DNA of 64,000 bases from assembly GCA_002633005.1 (NCBI GenBank), contig NMRA01000074.1, forward strand, positions 423,275 to 487,274, in the 5' to 3' direction. The stretch comes from Phoronis australis. Its lineage: Eukaryota > Phoronida > Phoronidae. How positions within the stretch are numbered: position 1 is the stretch's first letter; every line of letters begins with the position of its first letter. Of this stretch, positions 48,244 through 59,800 are shown one piece after another. The translations under genes were made by a program, and so were the position numbers. A model generated the notes under the pieces. That model saw nothing but the letters and a program-made list of their open reading frames with translations. It was not told the DNA's origin and did not search any database.

Positions 48244-48486
48244 TATAGACGCTGAGGTTGGCCAGTAGTGAAATAAAAAACACTGAAAAATCAGAAACCC
48301 CAACTGGGAATCTAACTACAGGTCTCTAGATTGCCGGTAATTGCACAGATATTGGTCCTCAGTAGCTCAGTGGTAAGAGCACTAGACCGGCAACCTAGAG
48401 ACCTGTGGTTCGATTCCCAGTTGAGGCTCCTGATTTTTCTGTGTTTATTTGATATATTTCACTACTGGCTAACCTCAGCGTCTATA
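48244..48486. mobile_element. 243-bp foldback element with a tRNA-like core
   Basis: Outer ends 'tatagacgctgaggttggcc' and its near reverse complement at 48466-48486 pair, as do 'cagtagtgaaat' and inner stretches. The right arm carries a full-length tRNA-like sequence; the left arm carries only its 3' half in reverse orientation (48300-48345). It looks like a SINE-derived inverted pair. Confidence 0.8.
48355..48428 (+). repeat. tRNA-like sequence (probable SINE head, not a functional tRNA)
   Basis: A box tagctcagtgg at 48363 and a perfect B box ggttcgattcc at 48408; a T arm and a five-pair acceptor core (cctca/tgagg) are present. The anticodon stem closes with an A-C mismatch, and position 33 of the loop is C instead of the invariant U, with GGC in the anticodon place. 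The outer acceptor pairs fail. Pol III transcription is possible; a role in translation is unlikely. Confidence 0.7.
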
Positions 48487-49560
48487 ATTCTTTGACATTT
48501 CTACTTTCAGAAAATGTATACTTTTGCTGAGTTAAACCTACTGTTTTGTAGATATGTTGCTGAATGTATAGTCTTGTCGTTAAGGTCCTGCGTGGAATGT
48601 CAGACTAATTGAGATCTTAGGTCTGTTTGTTTTAATGGATGTATTTGTATTGGTCCAACATGGCACAGATTCATGAGCTTGCTGAGTGAGCCATATGAAT
48701 ACACCGTAAAAAGTTCTTGCATTTGGCATCGAAGAGATGAGTGACATTGTGTAACAGGACACAAACGTGGTTTCTTTGTAGCTGTATACTTTGGGCCTTT
48801 CACCTTGTATACTGAATAAATGATTCTTGAATGTTAGGGTATTCTGAGCTCAATTGAACATGATACATAAGACAATATTTTACAGTTTGGAATTGTTGTT
48901 CATCAAACAAGATTCAGTTTTGTGAGCAGCTTGACAAAAACACATTTTCATTTAAGGTGATGATAAACCTCGAAAATGTCAAACTCTTGTTTACTTGGAA
49001 CAAATTTTCTCCGAAATGGTGATTGCCTGTGATATCCATGACTAAGAAACCCAGGTCTTAAAAAATGAATATCCCTTTTGTTTTAAGTGTTCTTTGGAAT
49101 GTCCTTTTGGAACTGTTGAAGGTAGAATTTTTATGTAGCCTTTGTTTGCTTTTATAAACATTTCAGTGAAAATATGCAAGTACCTGACCAGCTTAAAATG
49201 CTAATTGTGATCCACTGACTTGCATAGCTTCTAATTTTTCCTGGTAAATTTTGCTTTTGAGCATGTCACAAAATTTTGATAGATCTTGGAACTGCCTTTG
49301 TTCAAAAAATGTAAGTTTAAAAGTTACTCTGTGCACACACAGCCCATGCCCACAAATCTCACTAGGGTAAAACTCAATTAAGCCAGGAGCTTAGGCGCAT
49401 ACGCTTATGTACGAGGCGTTTTAGTAGAAAAATCTTGTGCAAAAGCCCATTTTAAAACACTTATACATAACTTTCCACGATTACGCTGTCTCCTGGTTGA
49501 AGTTTAGAGGGTATGTGTTACCGCGTTGACCAGTTTTTATATTTTTTCAAGTACCGATAT
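48487..49560. other. Intergenic, no recognisable gene
   Basis: AT-rich, only short frames. Confidence 0.3.
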
Positions 49561-49570
49561 TGTGTTATAA

Positions 49571-49655
49571 TTAACCGATAGGTCAGTGGACTAGATAAAG
49601 CGGGCCGCGTACGGTTAGCAGGAAGTCCCCGGTTTGAACCACGGTCGGGGCAGAG
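49571..49655 (+). repeat. tRNA-like SINE head
   Basis: A-box-like 'taggtcagtgga' near 49580 and B-box-like 'ggtttgaacc' near 49631, followed by 'ggtcggggca' that pairs with the 'ccccgg' before it. Degenerate elsewhere. Confidence 0.5.
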
Positions 49656-50130
49656 ATCTTTTCAGACTTATAACTACAGGTCACGTGATGTGACCAACGT
49701 GAAGACTAATCGCTCTTATTTTTTCAAGTATTTCACATTATACGCACATTCTCCTAAGCTTCACTTGTTGGTGAAAGTGGGTATCCTTATCTGATACTAT
49801 GTGTTTTTATGTGACTGGTCTATTTTGATGTTAAAATGTAGCAGACAAATTCACTCACGTGCTCGCTCTTTTGTTGTACTCGGGTTTGCATAATAGGCGC
49901 ATGCGCCTAAATCTTATATGCCAGCTTCACGTACTGGTAAATCTGCCCAATGAGTATAGCTCATTGATCTGCCTAAATAAGCGTATACAGGGTTATATGG
50001 CATTTATTCAAATTTCGTCTGTCGTTTTCAGTCTAGTGTTCCGTCACATCTTTTAACAATTCGCTCTTCAGTGTGCGTATGCTTGCCTTTTTGTTGCATA
50101 CTGCCCAGAATACCCTCCAGTCTATCCTTG

Positions 50131-51051
50131 TCAGTGTGACCCGAGGCTGTGACGAGCACACGTCTCGGCTAAGCAGCAGCATCTTTGAAAGCGCGGTTTG
50201 ACAAGTGCAGACGGCTGTTCGATCGGGCCTCGTCCAATCGTCTGAAAACGCCCCCATTTCTCGAGACTTCCATCTGTGGTGTTGTAAAATGCAAACAAGT
50301 TTTTACTCTCCATTCTGGGCAAAGGCGTTTGACGTGCCTGTTGCAGTTGTAAGTGCCTCTCCACGTAGATTTCGGCGCCGATATCATTTTTATCAATGTT
50401 TGCCAATTCACCGTCAGAAACGGATAATCTGCGCGTTTTTGCCAGTCCGTGCTTTGCTCGCAAAATAGCTAAATGTACAGATCTCGGGTCATGAATCAAT
50501 GCTTCGGCGACCAAGTTTTCCCGATGTTGAGCTGTTGAGGTTGTGTTGAAATCAAAGTCAGATTTAGGCCAAGGTGTTTTCTTCGCTCCAGTGTTGCTTA
50601 GAACATTCACACTTTTGCTGCTTACAATATCTAGTCGCTCAATAGAATCTCGAACGCAATTCAATGCTTTCTCGTAACTTACAGATGGTCGAAGTTGCTG
50701 ACATAGAGCCAACGGAAGCAAAGGTAGCGATGGCAAGCTATTTCTGGGTGAATTGGGTCTTTTATTCCGTTTCAGAAATCGTGAATATTTCCGTTGTGTG
50801 TCTTTTCCCTCGGCAGAAACAATTGGCGCCTTTGGTCCTGTTTCTCGTGTGGTCTGTTTAACTTCACTTGGCAAATTAGCCAGCAGCGTTGGATCTGACT
50901 TACAACTGTGAAGAACATTAAACGATTCTCTAACTTTCTGCAACTGCTTCTTGGATTTATTTGACATGTAAACATCATCGAGTGAAGTCGACAGCTGGCG
51001 ATTCGCTGAAGTGAGGCGCGTCCTTTGCAGCAAGCCATTTTCGGATTCCAT
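50131..51051 (-). CDS. Uncharacterised 306-residue protein, intronless ORF
   Basis: The longest frame in the window: ATG at 51051, stop at 50131. I do not recognise the family. The protein is basic and serine-rich, mostly polar, with no membrane segment or signal peptide. It has a lysine/arginine-rich stretch (KYSRFLKRNKRPNSPRNSLP) around residues 90-110, an 'RRLSVSDGEL' string near residue 210 that resembles a basophilic-kinase phosphorylation site, and a C-terminal 'RCCCLAETCARH' cluster. Composition is varied and codon usage unremarkable, unlike the repeat-derived ORFs. No strong donor was found in it, so it may be intronless or a retrocopy. It could be a lineage-specific regulatory or disordered protein. 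Confidence 0.55.
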   Translation of the reverse strand: MESENGLLQRTRLTSANRQLSTSLDDVYMSNKSKKQLQKVRESFNVLHSCKSDPTLLANLPSEVKQTTRETGPKAPIVSAEGKDTQRKYSRFLKRNKRPNSPRNSLPSLPLLPLALCQQLRPSVSYEKALNCVRDSIERLDIVSSKSVNVLSNTGAKKTPWPKSDFDFNTTSTAQHRENLVAEALIHDPRSVHLAILRAKHGLAKTRRLSVSDGELANIDKNDIGAEIYVERHLQLQQARQTPLPRMESKNLFAFYNTTDGSLEKWGRFQTIGRGPIEQPSALVKPRFQRCCCLAETCARHSLGSH

Positions 51052-51303
51052 TTTTCGCTACAGTCATGACCCCTTGACTGTAATCGCATGCGTTGTCTGA
51101 CAATTTATTTTAGAGTGTGCCACAGAACGTCCCACAAGCCTCTTTGTACCTTGTCCATTGATTGCAGCGGACAGTTGATTGTTTACTTTTCGAGAGAATT
51201 CACATACACAAAGCTTTGTGATCGTCACCTGCTCACACCGAAAGAATTCTCCCTGTCATACCAACTCCATTTAATGGCTTGCCTAATTTTGAAGCATTGC
51301 ATG

Positions 51304-51304
51304 N
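51304..51304. other. Single-base assembly gap next to a poly-G run
   Basis: The 'n' lies in low-complexity DNA (gggggaggggggggggtgg follows). No duplicated flank was seen here, unlike the other three joins. Confidence 0.6.
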
Positions 51305-53896
51305 GAGTTGGGGGAGGGGGGGGGGGTGGCAGGGCAGCATATTAGCCAGGATTTTGCCCGTCAGAAATAAGCACCTTCGAACTGCCTAATGGAATCTGGA
51401 AAAATTTTAGGGGGGGCATAGCCCCCTTGGCCCCTCTCTAAGTCCGCCACATAGCGTGAACAAAAATTTGTAGATCTAGGTTCTCGTGATGATTAGCCAG
51501 AATTTGTAAGCGTGAACGAGAAGTGTCACTCTGGTGACCGAGGTGGAGGGATCGACGGAGGGATCTGTGCTGAGGGGGAGATGGAAATAGGTGGTGAATG
51601 TAGGTGAGAATCAAAGGCAACCAGGGAAGGAACCTGACAAAAATCTGCCATGATTCGTGAAACTCCAAAGAATACCTTGGTAATTCGTGGAATATATTGA
51701 TGTTACCTGCGCGAACAGTGACACACCCCGCTTGGTTCACCCGTCCAGTTTTGATGCTTTGCCAAACGTTGGATCCTTTGACTAGAATGAACTGTCGGCA
51801 CTGAAAATGTCCCATTAAGTAAATATTATCAAATTTGTAGTGCATCCCATTGTGTCATAGGTATTAACAAAATATCTACAGCCAGCGCTAGGGCCAGTTG
51901 TGAGACTTTACACACCTGTGACGTCTATAGCCCTACTGGGACTAGCTTATAAGATGTGTTTTGCCTTGTAAGAGGGCGGGATGCAGAATGAGTTTTCAAA
52001 AAGGCGTGCTCAACCCTCGCAGGTAAAGCCTGCCTTTCTAGTAAAGAAGATGCCAAGAGCACTTTTTAGTGCTCGTCGGTTAGAGACAAACGGGTCGTAC
52101 TGCTGTACCAGCAGACACCTCAACTGCGAGTGGAAATCGGGCATAGTCTGAAAACTTGGCCTCGTTCCACACCACTTTTAAGACGTCTGCTATGATAGGA
52201 CTGCATGGCCTAGGCTAACTGAAAAGGAAAGCCAGGTATTCATTATTTGAATGACACTGCCCTAAGATAGACTGCTTTAATTTGCTGAAGCATTTGCTCT
52301 ATGAATCACTTGTTTTTGTAACCCCGCGAACGCGGCAGCAAAAGGAGGAGACCGAATACGTTGATCCACTAGTAGAAATGATTTTTATAATACCGAATCA
52401 TATTCATTGTGTAATTGAGTGGGTGAAGGGCTTCACTTAATTCAAATAATTAGTTTTTCGAAGGTCATTGAACCACCTTAAATAAACAAATCGTCAATTT
52501 AAGTTACATAATGCCCCTTTTTAAACAGAATACACGTTCAATCCTTTCACTTGAATTAGCGCACGTGGGTTCTTGTCATCACTAACGAAACTTCTAAAAA
52601 CCTGAGCGGCGAAAAAATTGTAATCCAGCTTCCAGTCTGGTTTATACTTCAGTCGGATCTTACCATTTTAATTGGCCACATGGCTAGCTATACGATCGTA
52701 TTGTTAGAAACGATATTCCAACAAAACACTCGCGTGGTTTGTTCTTTGGAACTTTGCAGTGAATTTGCAGCAGCTTACATCCCGCCGCCGCGTGACTCCA
52801 TCGCCACACACCTAACACCTTCTAGTCCACAATAAACTTATCAACTAAGTTTGGCTCACCGCCTAGTTAATTTGACGACGGACTGTACAACTTCACTGGG
52901 TGACGATCTGAGCCTGATTCACTTCCACTACTTAACATCTCTGCAGGGCTGCTTGGCAGGTTCTGGGTTGGGAGACAACACCATGAGCACCGGGCGAATC
53001 ACTGCTTGTTCCCGGAAATTGCACGCTCTGGAGTACCCCGTTCGGACTAAGGCACGGGTGACAGTAGCTGCAGGGTTTCGAGTCACTGCAGAGGCCACAG
53101 CTCGCGATCGGGCTCCTCGCTTTAAAAATGCATTTCTAGGAGGTGGCGACTGGGTACTGCCGGGAATCAACAGCGACGGTATTCTTCAGGCGTTGTTTTG
53201 CAGAAGCCTGCAATCACTTACCGGCCATCGACGGCAGAAAATGCCTGGGCACATATACAGTATATGTAATTCTCCACTGCTTTGTATTACGGACCACCAC
53301 GGAAATAAGTTTTTAACATTTTTGGTTTATCCATATAGTGTACTAAATAAATTGTTTTTAAATTTCTGTTACGTTGTACGACCAGGAACTGAGGTATGCC
53401 TTCCTGGTATTATGCAATATATTACAGTCAATGATCATATGATGATCGTTTCTTGACACTTATATGATTGAATTTTACATGTGTCGTCTTGTAAATAATC
53501 ATTTTAAAAATACTTAATATCAACTCTGGTACCCATGGTTTGTTTTTTAAAAATGTCTCGGTGACATCACCGTTTTATTTATTGAGCCTGAATGACAGGA
53601 CGTTTTGTCACAATTTTTATTGTAAACAAGTCGTGAACGTCATTTGACGCCATTTGTTTAAAAATAACTGACCGACAAATTGACAAGAGCGGCGTATAAA
53701 ACCTGAAAATAAAATGTCCTGCGGTGGCGTTGTTGCACAACTTGAAAGACATCTGCCAGACTTAGTTGGCGTCTGGCGGGATCGCACCGATGATTTATTT
53801 CCTGTAGTTTACAAAAGATGTCCCCAGCGTTAGCGCGCGATGACTCAAACAACCGTTCTAGGTCACGTGACCTAATAGTGAAGCATTGAGCCGACG
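51305..53896. other. Intergenic between two divergent genes
   Basis: Should contain the 5' flanks of the minus-strand 306-residue ORF and the plus-strand discoidin gene. The 201-codon frame at 52851-53456 opens at TTG and is GC-rich in its middle; no domain is recognised. No promoter motif is convincing. Confidence 0.35.
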
Positions 53897-56800
53897 ATGG
53901 GAATGGCCACCACCGGCCTATTTCTTGTTTTAATTTTAGCTTTGTTTAGGACAGCGACGCCAAAAGAACAACGTGAGTTGAAAATTATTATATGTATTTC
54001 TAGTGGACGTTATACACACTTTTTAAAAAGCAGATTCTTTAGTAATTTTACATAGATACTATATGGTAGTGAGTAATTTATAATATGGCGGCATTCTTGA
54101 CCTATTTTGGAAATAGCACACCTGTGTTGCGTTTGTTATTTTGCAGATAAATGCATTTGCTCTCTGAAAATGTCGCATTTCCCAGACCGAAAGTCTCACA
54201 TTTTCAAGGGTGGTTATCGTTTTGTCAACTTTTGTTGAATCAGATATATTTTATAGAATGCATTTACCCAAAATAATTGAATTAGCTTACATCTGATATC
54301 TCACCTGGCAAAAGTGATCCCATTAGCTGACGTTATAAGTGACTCATTCTGTCCCTGACTTCTTAACACTTTTTGCGTTAATTTCTAATTTATCTTTGTG
54401 TCTCTGTGCAGTAATTAAGTAGAGTCTGTTACCTGATTAAATCTGTGCTGGTGTCCTGTGTTATTGAACTTATTACTTATGGTTCTTAGCTGTGAACCAG
54501 TCCTTCATGTTCAACTTGTTGATTTGAAAATGTAGGTCACCTCTGGCCAGAAACCTTGCTTAGCAATTCAGCGTTTTGTTATTTCACGTACAAAGCCTGG
54601 TTCATGCATAAAGTTAGGAAACAAAATATTGAATTGGTTTCATACTTTTGAGTACTGACAAAAAGGACAACAGTAACGTGGTCCCGAGTCTTAACAAATT
54701 AACATGTTCGTGTTGTAAAGAAACATTTTCTGTTTTTTAATTTCTCAGTTTGATAGATCCTGCTTTCTGTGAGCAAACAGTGTTATTAATGTCTGCCAGT
54801 TATCCACCTGGGGGAATATTCATGCTTCTCAGGTATGTTCTCAAACCTTAGTTAAGTGGAATCTCTTCTAACCTATATAAAAAAACAGTCTTTTCAACTA
54901 ATAAAAGTATATATTTTCTGAAAGAAAAAAGACCAGGGATTATAAACATATATTTTATATTTATGTGCCATTTATGTTAGTACATGAATACCTTTTTTAA
55001 GTCAAATGTTCGTTTTCAAGAAAGGTACATTCGTATCGAAATAACGTCTCGGTCAATTATCATGACACCTTTTTAAAATGAAAACTTTACTAGTTACCAC
55101 AAAAATTCAAAATGGCTGTTAGGAATTTCCCATTATAGTATCTTAGTTTGGTTTCTATGACAAATCAACTCTCCTTGAGCATAACGTATTTATGTAAAAA
55201 TAGCAGTCGTATTTTTTGTTACATTACACAGATTGTTGAATTTGTGACATACTAATCTGGTCTTGCTATTACTGCAAAATTTTTCATTTTCAAAAACTGT
55301 AGAACCTTAGTACAAAGTACATAAAAATGCCTTGCATATTCTGCGTTGGGCTTCAATTATCGTTGGCCATCGCGATCTAATTCAGTCGTCAAGAGACAAT
55401 CATCCTTCTAAGAAAAACTTCTTTTCTCACTACAGAATTGTAATGAAATCAATGAAATGTTCAGATTATGTGCTTAATGTTGAAAAATACTCAAGTCATC
55501 ATTATTTCCAAAGAATGGAAACAGCCCATAATATTGAAAAATCGCCAATCTTGCTGTGCGTTTTTAAATCACCTGACTGTAAGCATATGCTACGCACATG
55601 GCCCATTGCGGTACCTCTCATAAAATGGAAGTCAGTCGCACTTTCAGTCACAAATTTCAGTTTCCTGCTCTAGAAGCTTTACTGAAATAAACAAAATAAG
55701 AAAGCATGGTGTGGTCTTTTCAATGATTTCAAAATCATCACCCATCTGTTGCAGACATCTTATCAGAAAATGTGAAATCTAAATAACCTTCCTGGGACTC
55801 ATTGGCAACTAAACCGGATATTAGGCTGGGAAAGTACTCAAAATTCAAACCAAAAAGTTCCAGGACTCCCAAGTCTCTCGTATCTAGCTAAAAGTTGTCG
55901 CTTTTGTCAAGGCTTCTCTTCAATAGAAACCGAACCTACATTGAAGGGCATTTGTAAGGCCTATGTTGTTAAAGGTACGTCCTACTTAGCTTTAGGTCCG
56001 ACTACATAGCAATGAACTCGTGAAATTGCAATTTGAGCAGAACAATTTCTTTCGTGAACACACTAAAAGGTCATTATAGTATCGACATGCAGGTCTCGAG
56101 TTATTTTTTACTGGCTAGCTCAGCCATTTCAAGCCGCAGAGCCGTGTTACATGTCGGTAGGCTGACGACCTATTCACTGTCCAAGAGCTTTGAAGCGATT
56201 GAGCAGGCTTGTTTTCTTCCTAATTCCAGCTGTTTTAATTGGCTTGGATATAGTTATGCATGTGTATTTGCTGTGACTGGTCACGAGACCTTGCATTAAA
56301 TGGTAACTGCTGGGAAATGCTGCATTTGTCCAAATTTGAATTTGAAGTTGCGGGGACATAGTCGGATATAAATGGAAGATATCGACTTTGCTCAAATGTG
56401 GAGGTGGTATTCCTGTGATGCGTCATCTGTTGAAAAGACAACATGTTTACTGGGAAATACTCTATCACACTGTCGAGTTACTTTGCTTGTAAATATCAAC
56501 ACAATTTCATAAATGCTTAGAAAACAAGTTATTGTAAGGTTGCTAACCATAAATCTAGGTCGCCAGCTGGGCAAGAGAATAGGTGAAATTTTTGCGTTTG
56601 GCTAGAAATTTAGTTGCCTTAGGCGACTGAGAGACCACTAGATATATAGATCTCTGCTTTTTGTGCAACTAATGATTATGATTATTGATTTGACTGACCT
56701 TCTTAAACTGTCTCGTATCCAGCTTCAAACAAGGTACCTTTAAACCATTTCCTCATTTCACTTAAGTTTATGGACTGTTTTGCTTTTTTCTTTTGTATGT

Positions 56801-59800
56801 TAAAGTCGCTTCTGTCGTGAAAAATCTGTCCATATGTTTCCATCACAAACAACAGTAGGCAATATGAAGTCATCGAAATGTCTTGAGTAGAAAATTGCAC
56901 TTTCACCATTGCTTGCTGTCTTTTGGCTCCCTTCTAAGATTTTTTACCTCTCAATTTTGAATAACTGCAGTACAACACACACGCCAAGACTGAGAAGAAT
57001 TGAATCTGCCCCCAAAAACTAAGACATTGACATACCACTTTTGAGGCTATTGCAAATGTTTTCCTTCAGGACATAGTTGGGCTCCCCTACTGACATCCTG
57101 GATCTGCCAATGTGGGGTGGGTTTCCAGAACCTTTTCTAAGTCTTTCTTATCGAGCATGTTGTGGTGGGGCTTGTGTCCTGGAACAGGTGGTTTGGTTTC
57201 CCCTCTTGTCTGTTTTTAATTTACAACCATTGTTCAGTGTAAGGTTACCATATGTGGGTGCATGCTAAATGTTTTAAGGTTGCCCGATCACCACTCAAAC
57301 TTGGTTGGCTTTGTATACAGTTGAATTAGTCGTCCAAGGACTATGAGTTTGAGACCAATGTAATCTTCCAAAAATTACTGTCTGAAAAATATTCAAAGTT
57401 CCTCTGACGAAGCCAGAAAATTTACCTATTAGAGCTGAAGCAGCATCCAGAATTTTCTTTTTGCTTTCTCATGTTATATTCAAATTTAATGTTAAGAAGG
57501 ACCCTAGAAAAATGTCTTAATTTAGCCAACTTCATCAATGTTTATCATATATCTCAGATAGCTAGTCATATTCATAGGAAACTTGCAGACACTGTCGAAA
57601 GATGTTGGGTGCAGCTTGCTCACCAAGCTTATAGGAATAAGAGAAATCTCCCATGGTACAATAAACTAATCTCTGCTATTGGTTTCAAGAATGAAAATCA
57701 CGAAGTTAACATAATGCAGATTGAGATTTAGCTTGAATTCAAAGTGAACAACAAGCAGATGAAATATACACTCCACCACTAGTTTGCCTCAGCAGAGAAC
57801 CCTATATTTCTTCCAGTTGTCAAAGGACTAAAATGAAATTTACCTAAACCTTTTGGCAAAGAACTGACTGGGTTTCACATATCAGGATATTACTGTGGTT
57901 GCATGTGGTCCCAATTTAAAACCACTAACATTTGTGTCAAGCCTACAGATTGATTGCACACAATTCTAATGTGATTGGCCTTAGCTGATTATCTGTCTAT
58001 CAACAAGCCAGCTAATTTTGCCTTCAAAGACTAAATCACTGTTAGTGCAGTATGTGTTGATAACTGGATTTCAAGTGAATCATAATGTTGGTATTGTGAT
58101 GTACTATTCTAGGTTATAAATCATATTCCTAGTGGGTCGCCATTTTTGTCCCTTTCCTGCCAACACCACAATGAGGAACTTTGGTGTATCGCAACTTCAC
58201 CGCAGCTCCACTTGCCTTTCCCACGACGTCGGAGTTACCCTTATAGTTCTCTGATTTAAGTGCTGGTCGGAGTTACCCTTAGTTCTTTGATTTAAGTGCT
58301 GGTTGGAGTGTTTGAAGCATACTGTCGAGACAACAAAACATCTCTCCCATCATTTAGCTCTCTAGACTGATCAGGGTCATTCTGTAACATTTCTGTTAGC
58401 TGATTCCTTGGATATAAGGTGGCCGAATTTTGAGAACCAGTATTCTCCACTGAATGATGCACGTGGGTATCAAACTGATTCTTAACATACAGACAAAGTC
58501 ATGTTATATCCAACTATTGCCCAACTACGGTATATAGATGATAATAAAAGACCTGGTAATGATAAATGTCTTATTGAGTCTCGCCTAATTGAGGTGATGA
58601 CTGTAGCCATTACTCTGGAGTAATTTGTTAACATTTCCCTCTGAAGCAGATTTGCGCAACTCCACACTTCAATCTGCCTGTTTTGAAAGGAGTGGCGATG
58701 GTTTATTAAGTCCGAGAATTTCCCATAGGGCGGAACTGTGCAAAAAGGGGAGTTGTAGTGTTAGTGGTTAAGCAAAATAGTGTAAAATCCATCCAATCTG
58801 TGATAAGTGAATTTTTATTGTGCATTGTTTTTTTTATAAAAATATGGTGTGCTACCCAACAATGCTCTGCCATGTTCATGTTCATCACCATGTCAACCAA
58901 CGTACACAATTTGAAATTTTGTGGTCTTTCGCAACAATGTTAAAAAAACTTGAAATGAAAAAAATGACAATTTGGAAGTCATTTTAGTCCACAGGTGGTG
59001 AGATTTGACCATAAATTATTATTTTTTTGAAATTTGCTATGCGTTGATGAATTATTTTAACATTTACATAAAAATCTCATCAATTTTGGCCAAAGATAAT
59101 TTTCCAAAATTAGCCTTTTTCTGTTTTTCAAGGTCTAGCATTATCGTGAATGCTCACAAATTTTCAAAACATTTTCTGATGGTAATCGCTATAGTAGTAC
59201 AAGACTTATAAAGCTTTAGTTTTATGCTACGTCTTCTGTGGAAAAGTGAGACAAGGAAAATCCACTTATCCGCTATATTGTGTACTTAAGTGGCAAGATT
59301 TTACCGTAGCAGGTGTGCGTGTGAAATTGTGGCTGAGGCATTTCCTTTTTACTCTCTCCAAGGTGTATGTGAGTCTCATAGGAGTTCACAATGAAGAAAT
59401 CTACTGCTTTCGCAGTAATTTTGCGTACATCGTATATTGTAGACATGTCCGTCTTCATTGATTACATATATTGGCATCTCCATGGAAACTGTGTAATGGA
59501 CTTGTAATGAAAGCAGTCGCTTCAAGTATTGTATGAAAACAACTTTCATATTTTCCAGTGCATTCGTTTTATTTTTCAAACCTACAGAAGAAATCCAGAG
59601 CCCTGAGTTAAATGATAGTTAGCAACAATAGCGTGGCGTTATTGCTCGTTGTTATTCACTTTTAAGTATGACGTCAGTTTTGGCGTTACGGACCCAGTCA
59701 AATGAAAATGTCAAAATTTAAAACAGTTGAAATTTCTAATTTGACCAGATTTATGTAGCGCTGTAAATTACTAAGCACTTTGAAAAAATTGTTACCTGGC

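Noticed and set aside
48355-48428. Functional tRNA with a GGC anticodon
   Set aside because: C at loop position 33, a mismatch closing the anticodon stem, failed outer acceptor pairs, and an inverted partial copy next to it indicate a SINE.
51707-51800. Possible minus-strand exon with 'tttcag' acceptor and 'gtaaca' donor (CRQFILVKGSNVWQ...)
   Set aside because: Splice-like ends and an open frame, but no family recognised and no partner exons found in phase; left unannotated.
52851-53456. 201-codon plus-strand frame
   Set aside because: Opens only at TTG, no recognised domain, and the GC-rich middle is open on both strands, which suggests composition and not coding.
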